Assembly: GCA_958352855.1 (NCBI GenBank)
Contig: CATWQE010000040.1
Coordinates: 1 to 22,285 of the forward strand
DNA length: 22,285 bases
Direction of reading: 5' to 3'
From: an uncultured Bacillota bacterium
Lineage (GTDB): Bacteria; Bacillota; Clostridia; Lachnospirales; Lachnospiraceae
Part shown: positions 1 to 6,856 of the stretch, one piece after another
Layout of the letters: each line of letters starts with the position of its first letter
How positions within the stretch are numbered: position 1 is the stretch's first letter
Program-made: the position numbers and the translations under genes
Notes under the pieces: model-generated
Told to the model about the DNA's origin: nothing
Seen by the model: the letters and a program-made list of their open reading frames with translations, nothing else
The model's database searches: none

Positions 1-1
1 C

Positions 2-508
2 CAGGTACCGGGCGGTATGCTCTCTAACCTGACTTCTCAGTTAAAAGAACAGCATGCAGAAGACAAGTTCTATGATGTTCTGGAAGAAGTTCCAAGAGTT
101 CGTAAAGACCTGGGTGAGCCGCCTCTGGTTACACCATCTTCTCAGATCGTTGGTACACAGGCTGTATTTAACGTAATCATGGGTGAACGTTACAAAATGG
201 TAACAAAAGAGACAAAGGATGTATTAAGCGGAAAATATGGCGCTACTGTAAAACCATTTAACAAAGAAGTACAGGAAAAATGCATTGGTGATACAGAAGT
301 TATCACCTGTCGTCCGGCTGATTTAATCAAACCGGAACTGGATGTACTGAGAAAAGAAATGGAACAGTGGTCTGAACAGGAAGAAGACGTATTGTCCTAC
401 GCTCTGTTCCCACAGGTAGCAACAGACTTCTTCAAATACAGAGAAGCTCAGAAAACAAAAGTAGATCCAAAAGAAGCAGATACAGAAAATGGAGCATATC
501 CAGTCTAA
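2..508 (+). CDS. oadA: Oxaloacetate decarboxylase / pyruvate carboxylase-type carboxyltransferase subunit alpha, C-terminal part (5' truncated by window)
   Basis: The frame is open from base 2 and reads QVPGGM then LSNLTSQL, the conserved block just after the metal-binding carboxyltransferase barrel of oxaloacetate decarboxylase alpha, transcarboxylase 5S and pyruvate carboxylase. The ATG at 17 is therefore internal, not a start. The remaining ~168 residues are the PYC_OADA conserved domain, with GEPPLVTPSSQIVGTQAV and GKYGATVKPF. The protein stops at ...ENGAYPV with no Ala/Pro linker and no biotinyl MKM domain. This suggests the form in which the biotin carrier is a separate small protein, together with a membrane beta subunit, as in Na+-pumping decarboxylases. 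Those partners are not visible and would lie upstream. The family moves carboxyl groups between oxaloacetate or pyruvate and biotin. The exact substrate cannot be fixed from this fragment. It is probably the last gene of its operon, because a long hairpin and a new promoter follow. Confidence 0.88.
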   Translation, partial: QVPGGMLSNLTSQLKEQHAEDKFYDVLEEVPRVRKDLGEPPLVTPSSQIVGTQAVFNVIMGERYKMVTKETKDVLSGKYGATVKPFNKEVQEKCIGDTEVITCRPADLIKPELDVLRKEMEQWSEQEEDVLSYALFPQVATDFFKYREAQKTKVDPKEADTENGAYPV

Positions 509-551
509 AACTGTGCTGTAATTAAAAAGTTGTTGTAGAGACAATTAGAAG

Positions 552-604
552 GAAGGTTGGTGCTTTTCCGGTACGCAGATTGCGTTGGAAAGACATCAAC
601 CTTC
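552..604 (+). other. Long near-perfect RNA hairpin after oadA (possible terminator)
   Basis: Bases 552-562 (GAAGGTTGGTG) pair with 594-604 (CATCAACCTTC, one G-U). After one C-A mismatch, 564-569 pair with 587-592. After a small asymmetric bulge, ACGCA 573-577 pairs with TGCGT 581-585 around a 3-nt loop, giving about 22 pairs in 53 nt. A weak T-rich stretch follows (CTTCTCAATATGTTT), and the first real T-run comes at 626. It may terminate oadA transcription, but the poor U-tract leaves its role open. Confidence 0.6.
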
Positions 605-625
605 TCAATATGTTTCTATGGCAGC

Positions 626-666
626 TTTTTTTCGTGAAATAGAAATTTAACATTTTTTTCGTGAAA
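626..666 (+). repeat. Pair of 14-bp direct repeats at the regulator promoter (candidate operator)
   Basis: TTTTTTTCGTGAAA occurs exactly at 626-639 and again at 653-666, 27 bp apart start to start. The second copy overlaps the predicted -35 of the promoter for the RpiR-family gene. Each copy carries a GTGAAA half-site, of the kind RpiR/SIS-domain dimers often recognise. Autoregulation by the downstream gene is an inference. Confidence 0.5.
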
Positions 667-689
667 CTTTTGTATTTTTGTGCTATGAT
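661..689 (+). promoter_or_regulatory. Promoter for the RpiR-family regulator operon
   Basis: A -35-like GTGAAA (661-666) lies 17 nt before a -10 TATGAT (684-689), which is preceded by the extended -10 element TGc (681-683). It sits 41 nt upstream of the start at 730. The -35 lies inside the second copy of a 14-bp direct repeat (see 626-666). Predicted from sequence only. Confidence 0.6.
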
Positions 690-729
690 AATAGAATGCG
701 AAAGAAACTTAGAGAAGAGGAAATAAATC

Positions 730-1641
730 ATGGGCAATTCAGAGCATCTGCTCAGTAAAATGAATTCACAGTATCAAAAATTTAGTAAAGGGCAGAAGAA
801 ACTGGCAGCGTATATCCAGGAAAATTATGACAAGGCGGCTTTTCTTACCGCAGCCAGGCTTGGAGAAACTGTAGGTGTCAGTGAGTCTACAGTGGTGCGG
901 TTTGCCATTCACCTGGGATATAAAGGATATCCTGAATTTCAGAAGGAGCTGGAGGAGCTGGTTCGGACCAAGCTAAATTCCATCCAGCGCATGGAGGTTA
1001 CTTATGGAAAAGTGCCCCAGTCGGAAATCCTGGATACAGTGTTACATTCGGATATTGATAAGATTAAGATGACCTTAGAGGCTGTGGACCATGAGGCTTT
1101 TGATCTGGCAGTGGAAACCATTTTAAATGCGAAAAATATTTATATTGTGGGAATCAGAAGCTGCGCGCCCCTGGCCAGTTTTCTGGCATTTTATCTGAAT
1201 CTGATTTTTGATCATGTGCGGCTTTTGAACACCAACAGTTCCAGTGAACTGTTTGAACAGATGATTCGTATCGGGGAGGAGGATGTGATGATTGGAATCA
1301 GTTTTCCCCGCTATTCCATGAGAACCTTAAAAGCCCTGGAATTTGCCAATAACCGAAACGCCAAGGTAATTACTCTTACAGACAGCATTCATTCTCCCAT
1401 GAACCTGTATTCTTCCTGTAATCTTATTGCAAGAAGTGATATGGCGTCTATTGTGGATTCTCTTGTGGCGCCTCTGAGTGTGATTAATGCTCTGGTGGTG
1501 GCTCTTTGCATGAGGAAACAAGAGGATGTGGTGGCAACTCTGGAATCTCTGGAAAAAATATGGGATGAATATCAGGTCTATAATAATGATGAAATTAATC
1601 TGGCGGATCATCAGGAGATTCAACTGACAGAACCGAATTAA
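730..1641 (+). CDS. MurR/RpiR-family transcriptional regulator (HTH_6 + SIS domain)
   Basis: 303 residues, the usual length for the family. Residues 1-80 form the RpiR-type helix-turn-helix domain: FSKGQKKLAAYI, then TAARLGETVGVSESTVVRF, then LGYKGYPEFQKEL. Residues about 125-265 form a SIS sugar-phosphate-isomerase fold: ILNAKNIYIVGIRSC, NTNSSSELFEQ, VMIGISFPRYS, AKVITLTDS. The SIS domain normally binds a phosphosugar such as MurNAc-6-P or GlcNAc-6-P, which changes DNA binding. The effector is not evident here, because no amino-sugar genes flank it. The ATG has an AGAGG site about 9 nt upstream. The next gene starts 11 nt after its stop, so it heads a probable operon with the flavoprotein, cmk, ispH and rpsA. 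Direct repeats in its promoter suggest autoregulation. Confidence 0.9.
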   Translation: MGNSEHLLSKMNSQYQKFSKGQKKLAAYIQENYDKAAFLTAARLGETVGVSESTVVRFAIHLGYKGYPEFQKELEELVRTKLNSIQRMEVTYGKVPQSEILDTVLHSDIDKIKMTLEAVDHEAFDLAVETILNAKNIYIVGIRSCAPLASFLAFYLNLIFDHVRLLNTNSSSELFEQMIRIGEEDVMIGISFPRYSMRTLKALEFANNRNAKVITLTDSIHSPMNLYSSCNLIARSDMASIVDSLVAPLSVINALVVALCMRKQEDVVATLESLEKIWDEYQVYNNDEINLADHQEIQLTEPN

Positions 1642-1652
1642 AGGAGAGATTT

Positions 1653-2897
1653 ATGGCAAAAATACTAATTATTGGCGGCGGAGCAGCCGGAATGGCAGCA
1701 GCAGCCTTTTTAGGGGAACATGGACACCAGGTTCATGTGTTTGAAAAAAATGAAAAATTAGGGAAAAAGCTGTTTATTACGGGAAAGGGGCGTTGTAATC
1801 TCACCAATTCCTGTGATGAGGAAACTTTTTTTCAATCTGTGGTAAGTAATGAGAAGTTTTTGTATAGTGCTTTTCATGGATTTTCCAATGAAGATGCCAT
1901 TGCTTATTTTGAACAACTGGGGCTGCCCTTAAAGGAAGAACGAGGAGGGAGAATTTTTCCGAAATCAGATCATTCTTCTGATGTAATTAAGGCATTAGAA
2001 CAGCGGATGAAGGAGCTGGACGTAAAGATTCACCTCAACAGCCTGGTAAAAGAGATTTTATTACAGGAAACAGAGGAAGGTCAGAAAAAAGTCACAGGAG
2101 TTCTTCTGGAAAATGGTCAGGAGATTGCCGCAGATAAAGTCATTGTGGCTACAGGGGGGATGTCTTATCAGGCCACCGGCTCTACAGGAGATGGTTATGA
2201 GTTTGCAAAACAGGCAGGTCATAAGGTTACAACCCTTCGAAGCGCCCTGGTTCCCATGGAAACAAAGGAAGAATATGTACCAAGAATGCAGGGGCTTTCT
2301 TTAAAAAATGTAAGATTTACCGTAAAGGACGGGAAAAAGGTACTGTATCAGGATTTTGGAGAGCTTTTGTTTACTCATTTTGGTATGTCAGGTCCCCTGG
2401 TGCTTACTGCCAGTTCCTATCTTGGGAAAAAACTGGAAAAGAAGGAATTGCAGGGTACTATTGACTTGAAAGCAGCCTTAACAGAGGAGCAACTGGATGC
2501 CAGACTTTTGCGGGAATTTGAAGCAGGAAAAAATAAACAGTTTAAAAACGTGGTTTCAGGCATGTTTCCTTCCAAAATGTTTCCGGTGATACTGGAGCTT
2601 GGGAAAATTCCTCCGGAGAAAAAGGTAAATGAAATTACAAAAGCAGAGCGAATGGAATTTCTTAGGGTGGTGAAAAATTTCCCTGTGACCATTACCGGAC
2701 TGAGGGGATTTCGGGAAGCGATTATTACACAAGGCGGCGTAAAAACCGGAGAAATCAACCCAAAGACCATGGAGTCCAAGAAAGCGCAGGACTTATACTT
2801 TATCGGAGAAGTGCTGGATCTGGATGCAGTGACCGGAGGATTTAATCTGCAGATTGCCTGGTCTACAGCCAGAGCTGCGGCAGATTATATAGAATGA
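1653..2897 (+). CDS. HI0933/YhiN-family FAD-dependent flavoprotein (putative rRNA dihydrouridine-type enzyme)
   Basis: 414 residues, typical of the HI0933/YhiN family (BaiN-like flavoprotein). The N-terminus has the Rossmann dinucleotide motif GGGAAGM after KILII, followed by the hallmark LGKKLFITGKGRCNLTNS at about 37-54. A second conserved segment, VIVATGGMSYQATGSTGDGY, lies near 164-183, and TGGFNLQIAWSTA near 393-405 closes the FAD site. The family is often mislabelled as an aminoacetone oxidase or bile-acid enzyme. From memory, the E. coli homologue YhiN has been tied to dihydrouridine formation in 23S rRNA, so an RNA-modifying role is plausible but rests on family knowledge only. AAGGAGAG precedes the ATG. 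The gene lies between the regulator and cmk on one transcript, with a 22 nt gap to cmk. Confidence 0.88.
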   Translation: MAKILIIGGGAAGMAAAAFLGEHGHQVHVFEKNEKLGKKLFITGKGRCNLTNSCDEETFFQSVVSNEKFLYSAFHGFSNEDAIAYFEQLGLPLKEERGGRIFPKSDHSSDVIKALEQRMKELDVKIHLNSLVKEILLQETEEGQKKVTGVLLENGQEIAADKVIVATGGMSYQATGSTGDGYEFAKQAGHKVTTLRSALVPMETKEEYVPRMQGLSLKNVRFTVKDGKKVLYQDFGELLFTHFGMSGPLVLTASSYLGKKLEKKELQGTIDLKAALTEEQLDARLLREFEAGKNKQFKNVVSGMFPSKMFPVILELGKIPPEKKVNEITKAERMEFLRVVKNFPVTITGLRGFREAIITQGGVKTGEINPKTMESKKAQDLYFIGEVLDLDAVTGGFNLQIAWSTARAAADYIE

Positions 2898-2919
2898 GAG
2901 AAGAGCAAGGAGAAAAAAG

Positions 2920-3600
2920 ATGGCAGTGAATATTGCGATTGACGGGCCGGCAGGAGCCGGAAAGAGTACCATAGCCAAGGCTGTGGCAAGAGAACTGGAA
3001 TTTATTTATGTGGATACAGGAGCCATGTATCGGGCGATGGCATTGTATTTGTTAAAACAGGGAATCTCCCCGGAAGAAACAGAAAAAATGGAAGAAGCCT
3101 GTGAGCGCGCAGAGATTTCCATTGTTTATGAAAACGGCGCCCAGCAGGTAATTTTAAATCAGGAGAATGTTACCCCCTATCTGCGTCAGGAAGAGGTGGG
3201 AAATATGGCTTCTGTAAGCTCTGCAAATCCCAAAATCCGCGAAAAGCTGGTAGAGCTTCAGAGAGTTCTGGCATCGAAAGAAAACGTGGTTATGGATGGA
3301 AGAGACATAGGAACCTGCGTGCTTCCTCATGCAGATGTGAAGGTCTATCTCACCGCCAGCGCCAGAACCAGAGCTTTGCGAAGATGCAAAGAGCTGGAGG
3401 AAAAAGGAATTTCCTGTGTTTTGGAGGAAATTGAGGCAGATATTAATGAACGGGATCACCGGGATATGACCAGGGAAATTTCACCTTTGAAACAGGCAGA
3501 GGACGCAGTGCTGGTGGATTCTTCGAATCTTACCATTGATGAGGTGAAGGATGCGATTATTTCCCTCTATCGCAAAGGTCAGGGAGAAACAGGAGTATAA
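2920..3600 (+). CDS. cmk: (d)CMP kinase
   Basis: 226 residues, the standard length. The protein begins VNIAIDGPAGAGKST, with the P-loop at residues 9-17, followed by VDTGAMYRA, the nucleoside-binding signature of bacterial CMP kinases. MDGRDIGTCVLPHADVKVYL at about 126-145 and the Arg-rich RTRALRRCKEL and DINERDHRDMTRE segments form the lid and the phosphate-binding arginines. It phosphorylates CMP and dCMP with ATP in pyrimidine salvage and RNA turnover. AAGGAG lies about 9 nt before the ATG. ispH starts 3 nt after its TAA, and the ispH ribosome site lies inside the end of cmk, so the two are probably translationally coupled. cmk, ispH and rpsA together form a common clostridial gene string. 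Confidence 0.97.
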   Translation: MAVNIAIDGPAGAGKSTIAKAVARELEFIYVDTGAMYRAMALYLLKQGISPEETEKMEEACERAEISIVYENGAQQVILNQENVTPYLRQEEVGNMASVSSANPKIREKLVELQRVLASKENVVMDGRDIGTCVLPHADVKVYLTASARTRALRRCKELEEKGISCVLEEIEADINERDHRDMTREISPLKQAEDAVLVDSSNLTIDEVKDAIISLYRKGQGETGV

Positions 3601-3602
3601 GG

Positions 3603-4454
3603 ATGGAAGTAAAAGTAGCAAAAACAGCAGGATTTTGTTTCGGGGTAAAAAGGGCAGTGGAAAAAGCCTATGAAGTGGCAGAATCTGCCAGGGGTCCGGT
3701 ATATACCTATGGTCCCATTATTCACAATGAGGAAGTGGTTCGGGATTTGGAAGAACGGGGAGTTCATGTTCTGGAATCAGAGGAGGCTTTGAAAAAACTG
3801 GAATCTGGTACGGTCATCATTCGTTCCCATGGTGTTCCTGCCAGTATTTACGAATTGCTGGAACAGAAAAACATTGCCTACGTGGATGTAACCTGTCCTT
3901 TTGTTTTGAAGATTCACAGAATCGTGGAAAAGGAAAGCCTGGCAGGAAGACATATTGTGATTGTGGGAAATGCGGACCATCCGGAGGTGGCAGGTATCCG
4001 GGGCTGGTGCAAAGGACCTTATACGGTGATTAAGAACCAGGACGAAGCCAGGGCGTTTTTGTCAGAATGCCCGGAAAAAGTGTGTATTGTGTCCCAAACG
4101 ACATTTAATTACAATAATTTTCAAGAAATAGTTGAAATTTTAGCCGAAAAGGGTTATGATAGACTTGTTTTAAATACGATTTGTAATGCAACCCAGGACA
4201 GACAGTCTGAGGCTGAGGAAATCGCAAAACAGGCGGATGCCATGATTGTCATAGGCGGAAGGAAGAGTTCCAATACCCAGAAGCTCTATGAGATATGCAA
4301 ACGCGAATGTGAAAATACTTACTATATACAGACACTTGCTGACTTGGATTTTGATCGATTTCAATCCGTTCAATATGTAGGTATTACAGCTGGGGCTTCA
4401 ACCCCAAATAAATTAATAGAGGAGGTTTCAAAACATGTCAGAATTAAGTTTTGA
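3603..4454 (+). CDS. ispH: 4-hydroxy-3-methylbut-2-enyl diphosphate reductase
   Basis: 283 residues. This is the last enzyme of the MEP isoprenoid pathway; it reduces HMBPP to IPP and DMAPP with a [4Fe-4S] cluster. The three cluster cysteines are visible: C12 in GFCFGVKRA, C98 in DVTCPFV and C194 in NTICNATQDRQ. The conserved histidines are at H41 (IIHNEEV), H76 (RSHGV) and H126 (ADHPEV, with the proton-relay Glu two residues later). In a number of clostridia IspH is fused to ribosomal protein S1. Here it is not fused: the gene ends with its own TGA, overlapping the first 20 bp of rpsA in a different frame. The protein stops soon after the final conserved GAST motif, as unfused enzymes do. 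Confidence 0.97.
   Translation: MEVKVAKTAGFCFGVKRAVEKAYEVAESARGPVYTYGPIIHNEEVVRDLEERGVHVLESEEALKKLESGTVIIRSHGVPASIYELLEQKNIAYVDVTCPFVLKIHRIVEKESLAGRHIVIVGNADHPEVAGIRGWCKGPYTVIKNQDEARAFLSECPEKVCIVSQTTFNYNNFQEIVEILAEKGYDRLVLNTICNATQDRQSEAEEIAKQADAMIVIGGRKSSNTQKLYEICKRECENTYYIQTLADLDFDRFQSVQYVGITAGASTPNKLIEEVSKHVRIKF
4419..4425 (+). promoter_or_regulatory. Strong ribosome binding site of rpsA inside the ispH 3' end
   Basis: GAGGAGG lies 9 nt before the ATG at 4435. A TAG in the rpsA frame at 4417-4419 closes that frame upstream, so S1 cannot be read as an extension of IspH and must start here. Confidence 0.85.
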
Positions 4455-5529
4455 ACAGATGCTGGATGAAACATTTAAAACAATCAGGAATGGAGAAGTA
4501 GTCGAAGGTACAGTCATCGATGTCAAAGAGGATGAAATCATTCTGAATATTGACTATAAAGCAGACGGTATCATTTCAAGAAGCGAGTACTCCAATGACC
4601 AGAATTTAGATTTAAGAACCGTTGTACATCCAGGCGACACAATGGAAGCAAAAGTTCTCAAACTCAATGACGGAGATGGCCAGGTATTATTAACATACAA
4701 GAGACTGGCTGCAGATAAAGGTAATAAGAGACTGGAAGAAGCATTTGAAAATAAAGAAGTGCTCACAGCAAAAGTAAGCCAGGTATTAGATGGCGGTTTA
4801 AGTGTTATTGTAGATGAGGCAAGAGTATTCATTCCTGCAAGTTTAGTATCTGATACTTATGAAAAAGACCTGACAAAATATCAGGATCAGGAAATTGAAT
4901 TCGTAATCACAGAATTCAACCCAAGACGCCGCCGCGTTATCGGTGACAGAAAACAGCTTTTAGTAGCTAAGAAAGAAGAACTGAAGAAAGAACTCTTTGA
5001 AAGAATCCAGGCAGGAGATGTTGTAGAAGGAACCATCAAGAATGTAACAGATTTCGGTGCGTTCATTGATTTAGGCGGAGCTGACGGTCTGCTTCACATT
5101 TCTGAAATGTCCTGGGGAAGAGTAGAGAATCCAAAGAAAGTATTTAAAGCAGGAGAAAAAATCACTGTTTTAATCAAAGAAATCAATGGAGATAAAATTG
5201 CTCTCAGCTTAAAATTTGAAGATCAGAATCCATGGTTACATGCAGCAGAAAAATATGCTGTAGGAAACGTAGTAGAAGGAAAAATCGCACGTATGACAGA
5301 TTTCGGTGCTTTCATCGAACTGGAACCAGGTGTAGATGCTCTTCTTCATGTTTCTCAGATTTCCAGAGCTCATGTTGAAAAACCATCTGATGTTCTGAAA
5401 GTTGGCCAGGTTGTTTCTGCAAAGGTTGTTGATTTCAACGAAGAAGAAAAGAAAATCAGCCTGAGCATGAAAGTTTTAGAGCCGGCACAGGAAGAAGTTA
5501 CAGAAACAGAAGAAGCAACAGAAGAATAA
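4435..5529 (+). CDS. rpsA: Ribosomal protein S1 (four S1 domains)
   Basis: 364 residues containing four S1/OB-fold RNA-binding repeats, at about residues 17-88, 105-175, 195-265 and 280-352. The third and fourth are the most canonical, with GDVVEGTIKNVTDFGAFIDL and GNVVEGKIARMTDFGAFIEL, each followed by a LLHxSxxS-type motif. This matches the shorter S1 of low-GC Gram-positives rather than the six-domain E. coli form. The acidic tail EEVTETEEATEE is typical. The gene overlaps ispH by 20 bp and has a very strong ribosome site, in keeping with high expression. Its codons (AAA, GAA, GTA rich) differ slightly from neighbouring genes, as expected for an abundant protein. A strong terminator follows directly. 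Confidence 0.96.
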   Translation: MSELSFEQMLDETFKTIRNGEVVEGTVIDVKEDEIILNIDYKADGIISRSEYSNDQNLDLRTVVHPGDTMEAKVLKLNDGDGQVLLTYKRLAADKGNKRLEEAFENKEVLTAKVSQVLDGGLSVIVDEARVFIPASLVSDTYEKDLTKYQDQEIEFVITEFNPRRRRVIGDRKQLLVAKKEELKKELFERIQAGDVVEGTIKNVTDFGAFIDLGGADGLLHISEMSWGRVENPKKVFKAGEKITVLIKEINGDKIALSLKFEDQNPWLHAAEKYAVGNVVEGKIARMTDFGAFIELEPGVDALLHVSQISRAHVEKPSDVLKVGQVVSAKVVDFNEEEKKISLSMKVLEPAQEEVTETEEATEE

Positions 5530-5543
5530 ATCTATGAAGAAGA

Positions 5544-5576
5544 AACAGCCGTCACTTTTGCGTGATGGCTGTTTTT
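5544..5576 (+). terminator. Rho-independent terminator after rpsA, shared with the convergent gene
   Basis: The stem AACAGCCGTCAC (5544-5555) pairs with GTGATGGCTGTT (5562-5573, one G-U) around a 6-nt loop, followed by further Ts to 5576. On the minus strand the same stem is followed by TTTCTTCTTC, so it may act in both directions. The stop codon of the minus-strand gene (5552-5554) lies inside the stem. Confidence 0.92.
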
Positions 5577-6676
5577 AATACTTCGTGAAGATAGGATTTT
5601 AAGTCAACGTCAGAGGATGAGGAGAAGGGCCAGGATACATAGCGCTCTTTGGAATGGTATTCTTCCTGCAAAAGGGGAAGGTTCGGAGTTCCGGGAGCAT
5701 AGAGAAACTGTCCGCTGATTTTTTTGTAGCAGGTGGCTGCTGTTGCTTTTTGCCGGTGGGAAGGATCCAGATAAGCAGCAACACTTTTGTGAATTGCCTC
5801 ATCTTCAAAAGGAAGGTAATAATAATTTTTATAATCCTTGTAGAAATATCGCAAAGTGCCTTCAAAGAGAGGCATCTTTATTTTTGCCTTTCCTTTTAAT
5901 ACGGTGATGTAACAAAAACCTGCGTTTGCAGATAATGGTACGGGGACTGGCCTTTTTAAAGACAGGGTAAACAGAACCTGTGTCTGCATGGCGCCGGTGA
6001 TATCAGGCTCCTGAAATTCGGTTGTCTCCAAAATCTGGTAAGACTGATGCAGCAGTTGCTTTAATCTTCCAAGAGGAAGAAGGGCCAGCATTCCCTTTAA
6101 ATCGTCCAGATTGTGAAGAAATAACTGTTCTCTGGTACTGGAAGCTTTGGAAAGAGCATATTCTTTATAAGCCTTTATCATTTCTTTTCCGGAGAGCTGG
6201 TCTTTTCTTGGATATTGCATAAGGAGTTCAAAGGTTTTTTGCTTATGATCTGGCATCTGCCGGAAAAATGCAGGCATGGCCAGGAGTTCCCGGTAAAGAT
6301 CCAGAGAATGGCAGGAATCCAGAGGATGGAAAAGCTGCAGAGCCTCATATCGGTGGCGCAGATAGGGCAGATCAAAAGAAGTTCCATTAAAGTGAATCAG
6401 GAACTTCTTTTCCCTGGCTAATTGGCTGAATGCCTTTAGAAGCTGAAGTTCCTCCCCGGGGTCTGAGCTTTCTGCTAAAAACTGAATGGATTCAAAAGCC
6501 TGAAGCTTATCTGAATACTGGACAGCGCCAATAAGAAAAACCTGGCTGGTTTTCGGACTGAGACCAGTGGTTTCAATATCAAAGAAAAGCAGTTCAGACA
6601 AAGAAACATGTTCTGGGAAAAAATCAAAATCCAATTCTGGTGATAATGAACAAAGACAACTCTTGTTTGTTATCAT
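5552..6676 (-). CDS. YprB-like RNase H-fold (DEDD) exonuclease
   Basis: About 374 residues from the preferred start. The exonuclease core has FFDIETTGLS near the N-terminus (acidic D33 and E35), HFNGTSFDLPYL (D102), and HNLDDL (H188, D191, D192) as the last metal-site motif. This is the pattern of the RNase_H_2/YprB family of predicted single-strand or structure-specific nucleases. The C-terminal ~170 residues are less conserved and I cannot assign them. A frame start exists at 6724, but the ATG at 6676 has AGAAAGGAA 10 nt upstream, whereas the 6724 codon has no well-placed site, so 6676 is chosen. The gene is alone on its strand. It diverges from rnfC through an AT-rich promoter region, and its last five codons (AITQK) are written by the rpsA terminator stem. 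Confidence 0.85.
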   Translation of the reverse strand: MITNKSCLCSLSPELDFDFFPEHVSLSELLFFDIETTGLSPKTSQVFLIGAVQYSDKLQAFESIQFLAESSDPGEELQLLKAFSQLAREKKFLIHFNGTSFDLPYLRHRYEALQLFHPLDSCHSLDLYRELLAMPAFFRQMPDHKQKTFELLMQYPRKDQLSGKEMIKAYKEYALSKASSTREQLFLHNLDDLKGMLALLPLGRLKQLLHQSYQILETTEFQEPDITGAMQTQVLFTLSLKRPVPVPLSANAGFCYITVLKGKAKIKMPLFEGTLRYFYKDYKNYYYLPFEDEAIHKSVAAYLDPSHRQKATAATCYKKISGQFLYAPGTPNLPLLQEEYHSKERYVSWPFSSSSDVDLKSYLHEVLKTAITQK

Positions 6677-6685
6677 TTTAACAAA

Positions 6686-6694
6686 TTCCTTTCT
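6686..6694 (-). promoter_or_regulatory. Ribosome binding site fixing the YprB-like start
   Basis: Read on the minus strand this is AGAAAGGAA, 9-10 nt before the ATG ending at 6676. It favours this start over the upstream in-frame ATG at 6724. Confidence 0.7.
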
Positions 6695-6740
6695 GATTGT
6701 ATTCAAAATAATACGAAATTTCACTAAAAAATCCTAGTGA

Positions 6741-6770
6741 TTTACTAAAAAAAGTGTTATATTATATAAC
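6741..6770 (+). promoter_or_regulatory. Candidate rnf operon promoter with overlapping 15-bp palindrome
   Basis: TTTACT (6741-6746) and TATATA (6763-6768) are 16 nt apart. The -10 lies within a perfect-arm palindrome GTTATAT-T-ATATAAC (6756-6770). Just upstream is another inverted repeat, TCACTA (6721-6726) / TAGTGA (6735-6740). The AT-rich composition makes promoter assignment uncertain. The palindrome is exact and is a candidate operator for an unknown regulator. Confidence 0.45.
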
Positions 6771-6788
6771 ATAAGATTATATGCAATC

Positions 6789-6818
6789 ATTATACCATAA
6801 AACGCAGAGAATAGTCAG
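6789..6818 (-). promoter_or_regulatory. Minus-strand promoter for the YprB-like gene
   Basis: On the minus strand, CTGACT (plus 6813-6818) is followed after 18 nt by a perfect TATAAT (plus 6789-6794) preceded by the extended element TGg. It lies about 110 nt before the start at 6676. Confidence 0.55.
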
Positions 6819-6856
6819 AGTTTATCTGATTATCATAGATAAAGGAGGGACATAAT

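Noticed and set aside
4435..4454. Programmed frameshift producing an IspH-S1 fusion
   Set aside because: No slippery heptamer is seen. S1 has its own strong ribosome site and ATG, and an in-frame TAG lies just upstream.
6808..6836. A promoter with TATCAT at 6831-6836 for rnfC
   Set aside because: Transcription would start inside or next to the ribosome site at 6841-6849 and no -35 is present, so the upstream candidate is preferred.
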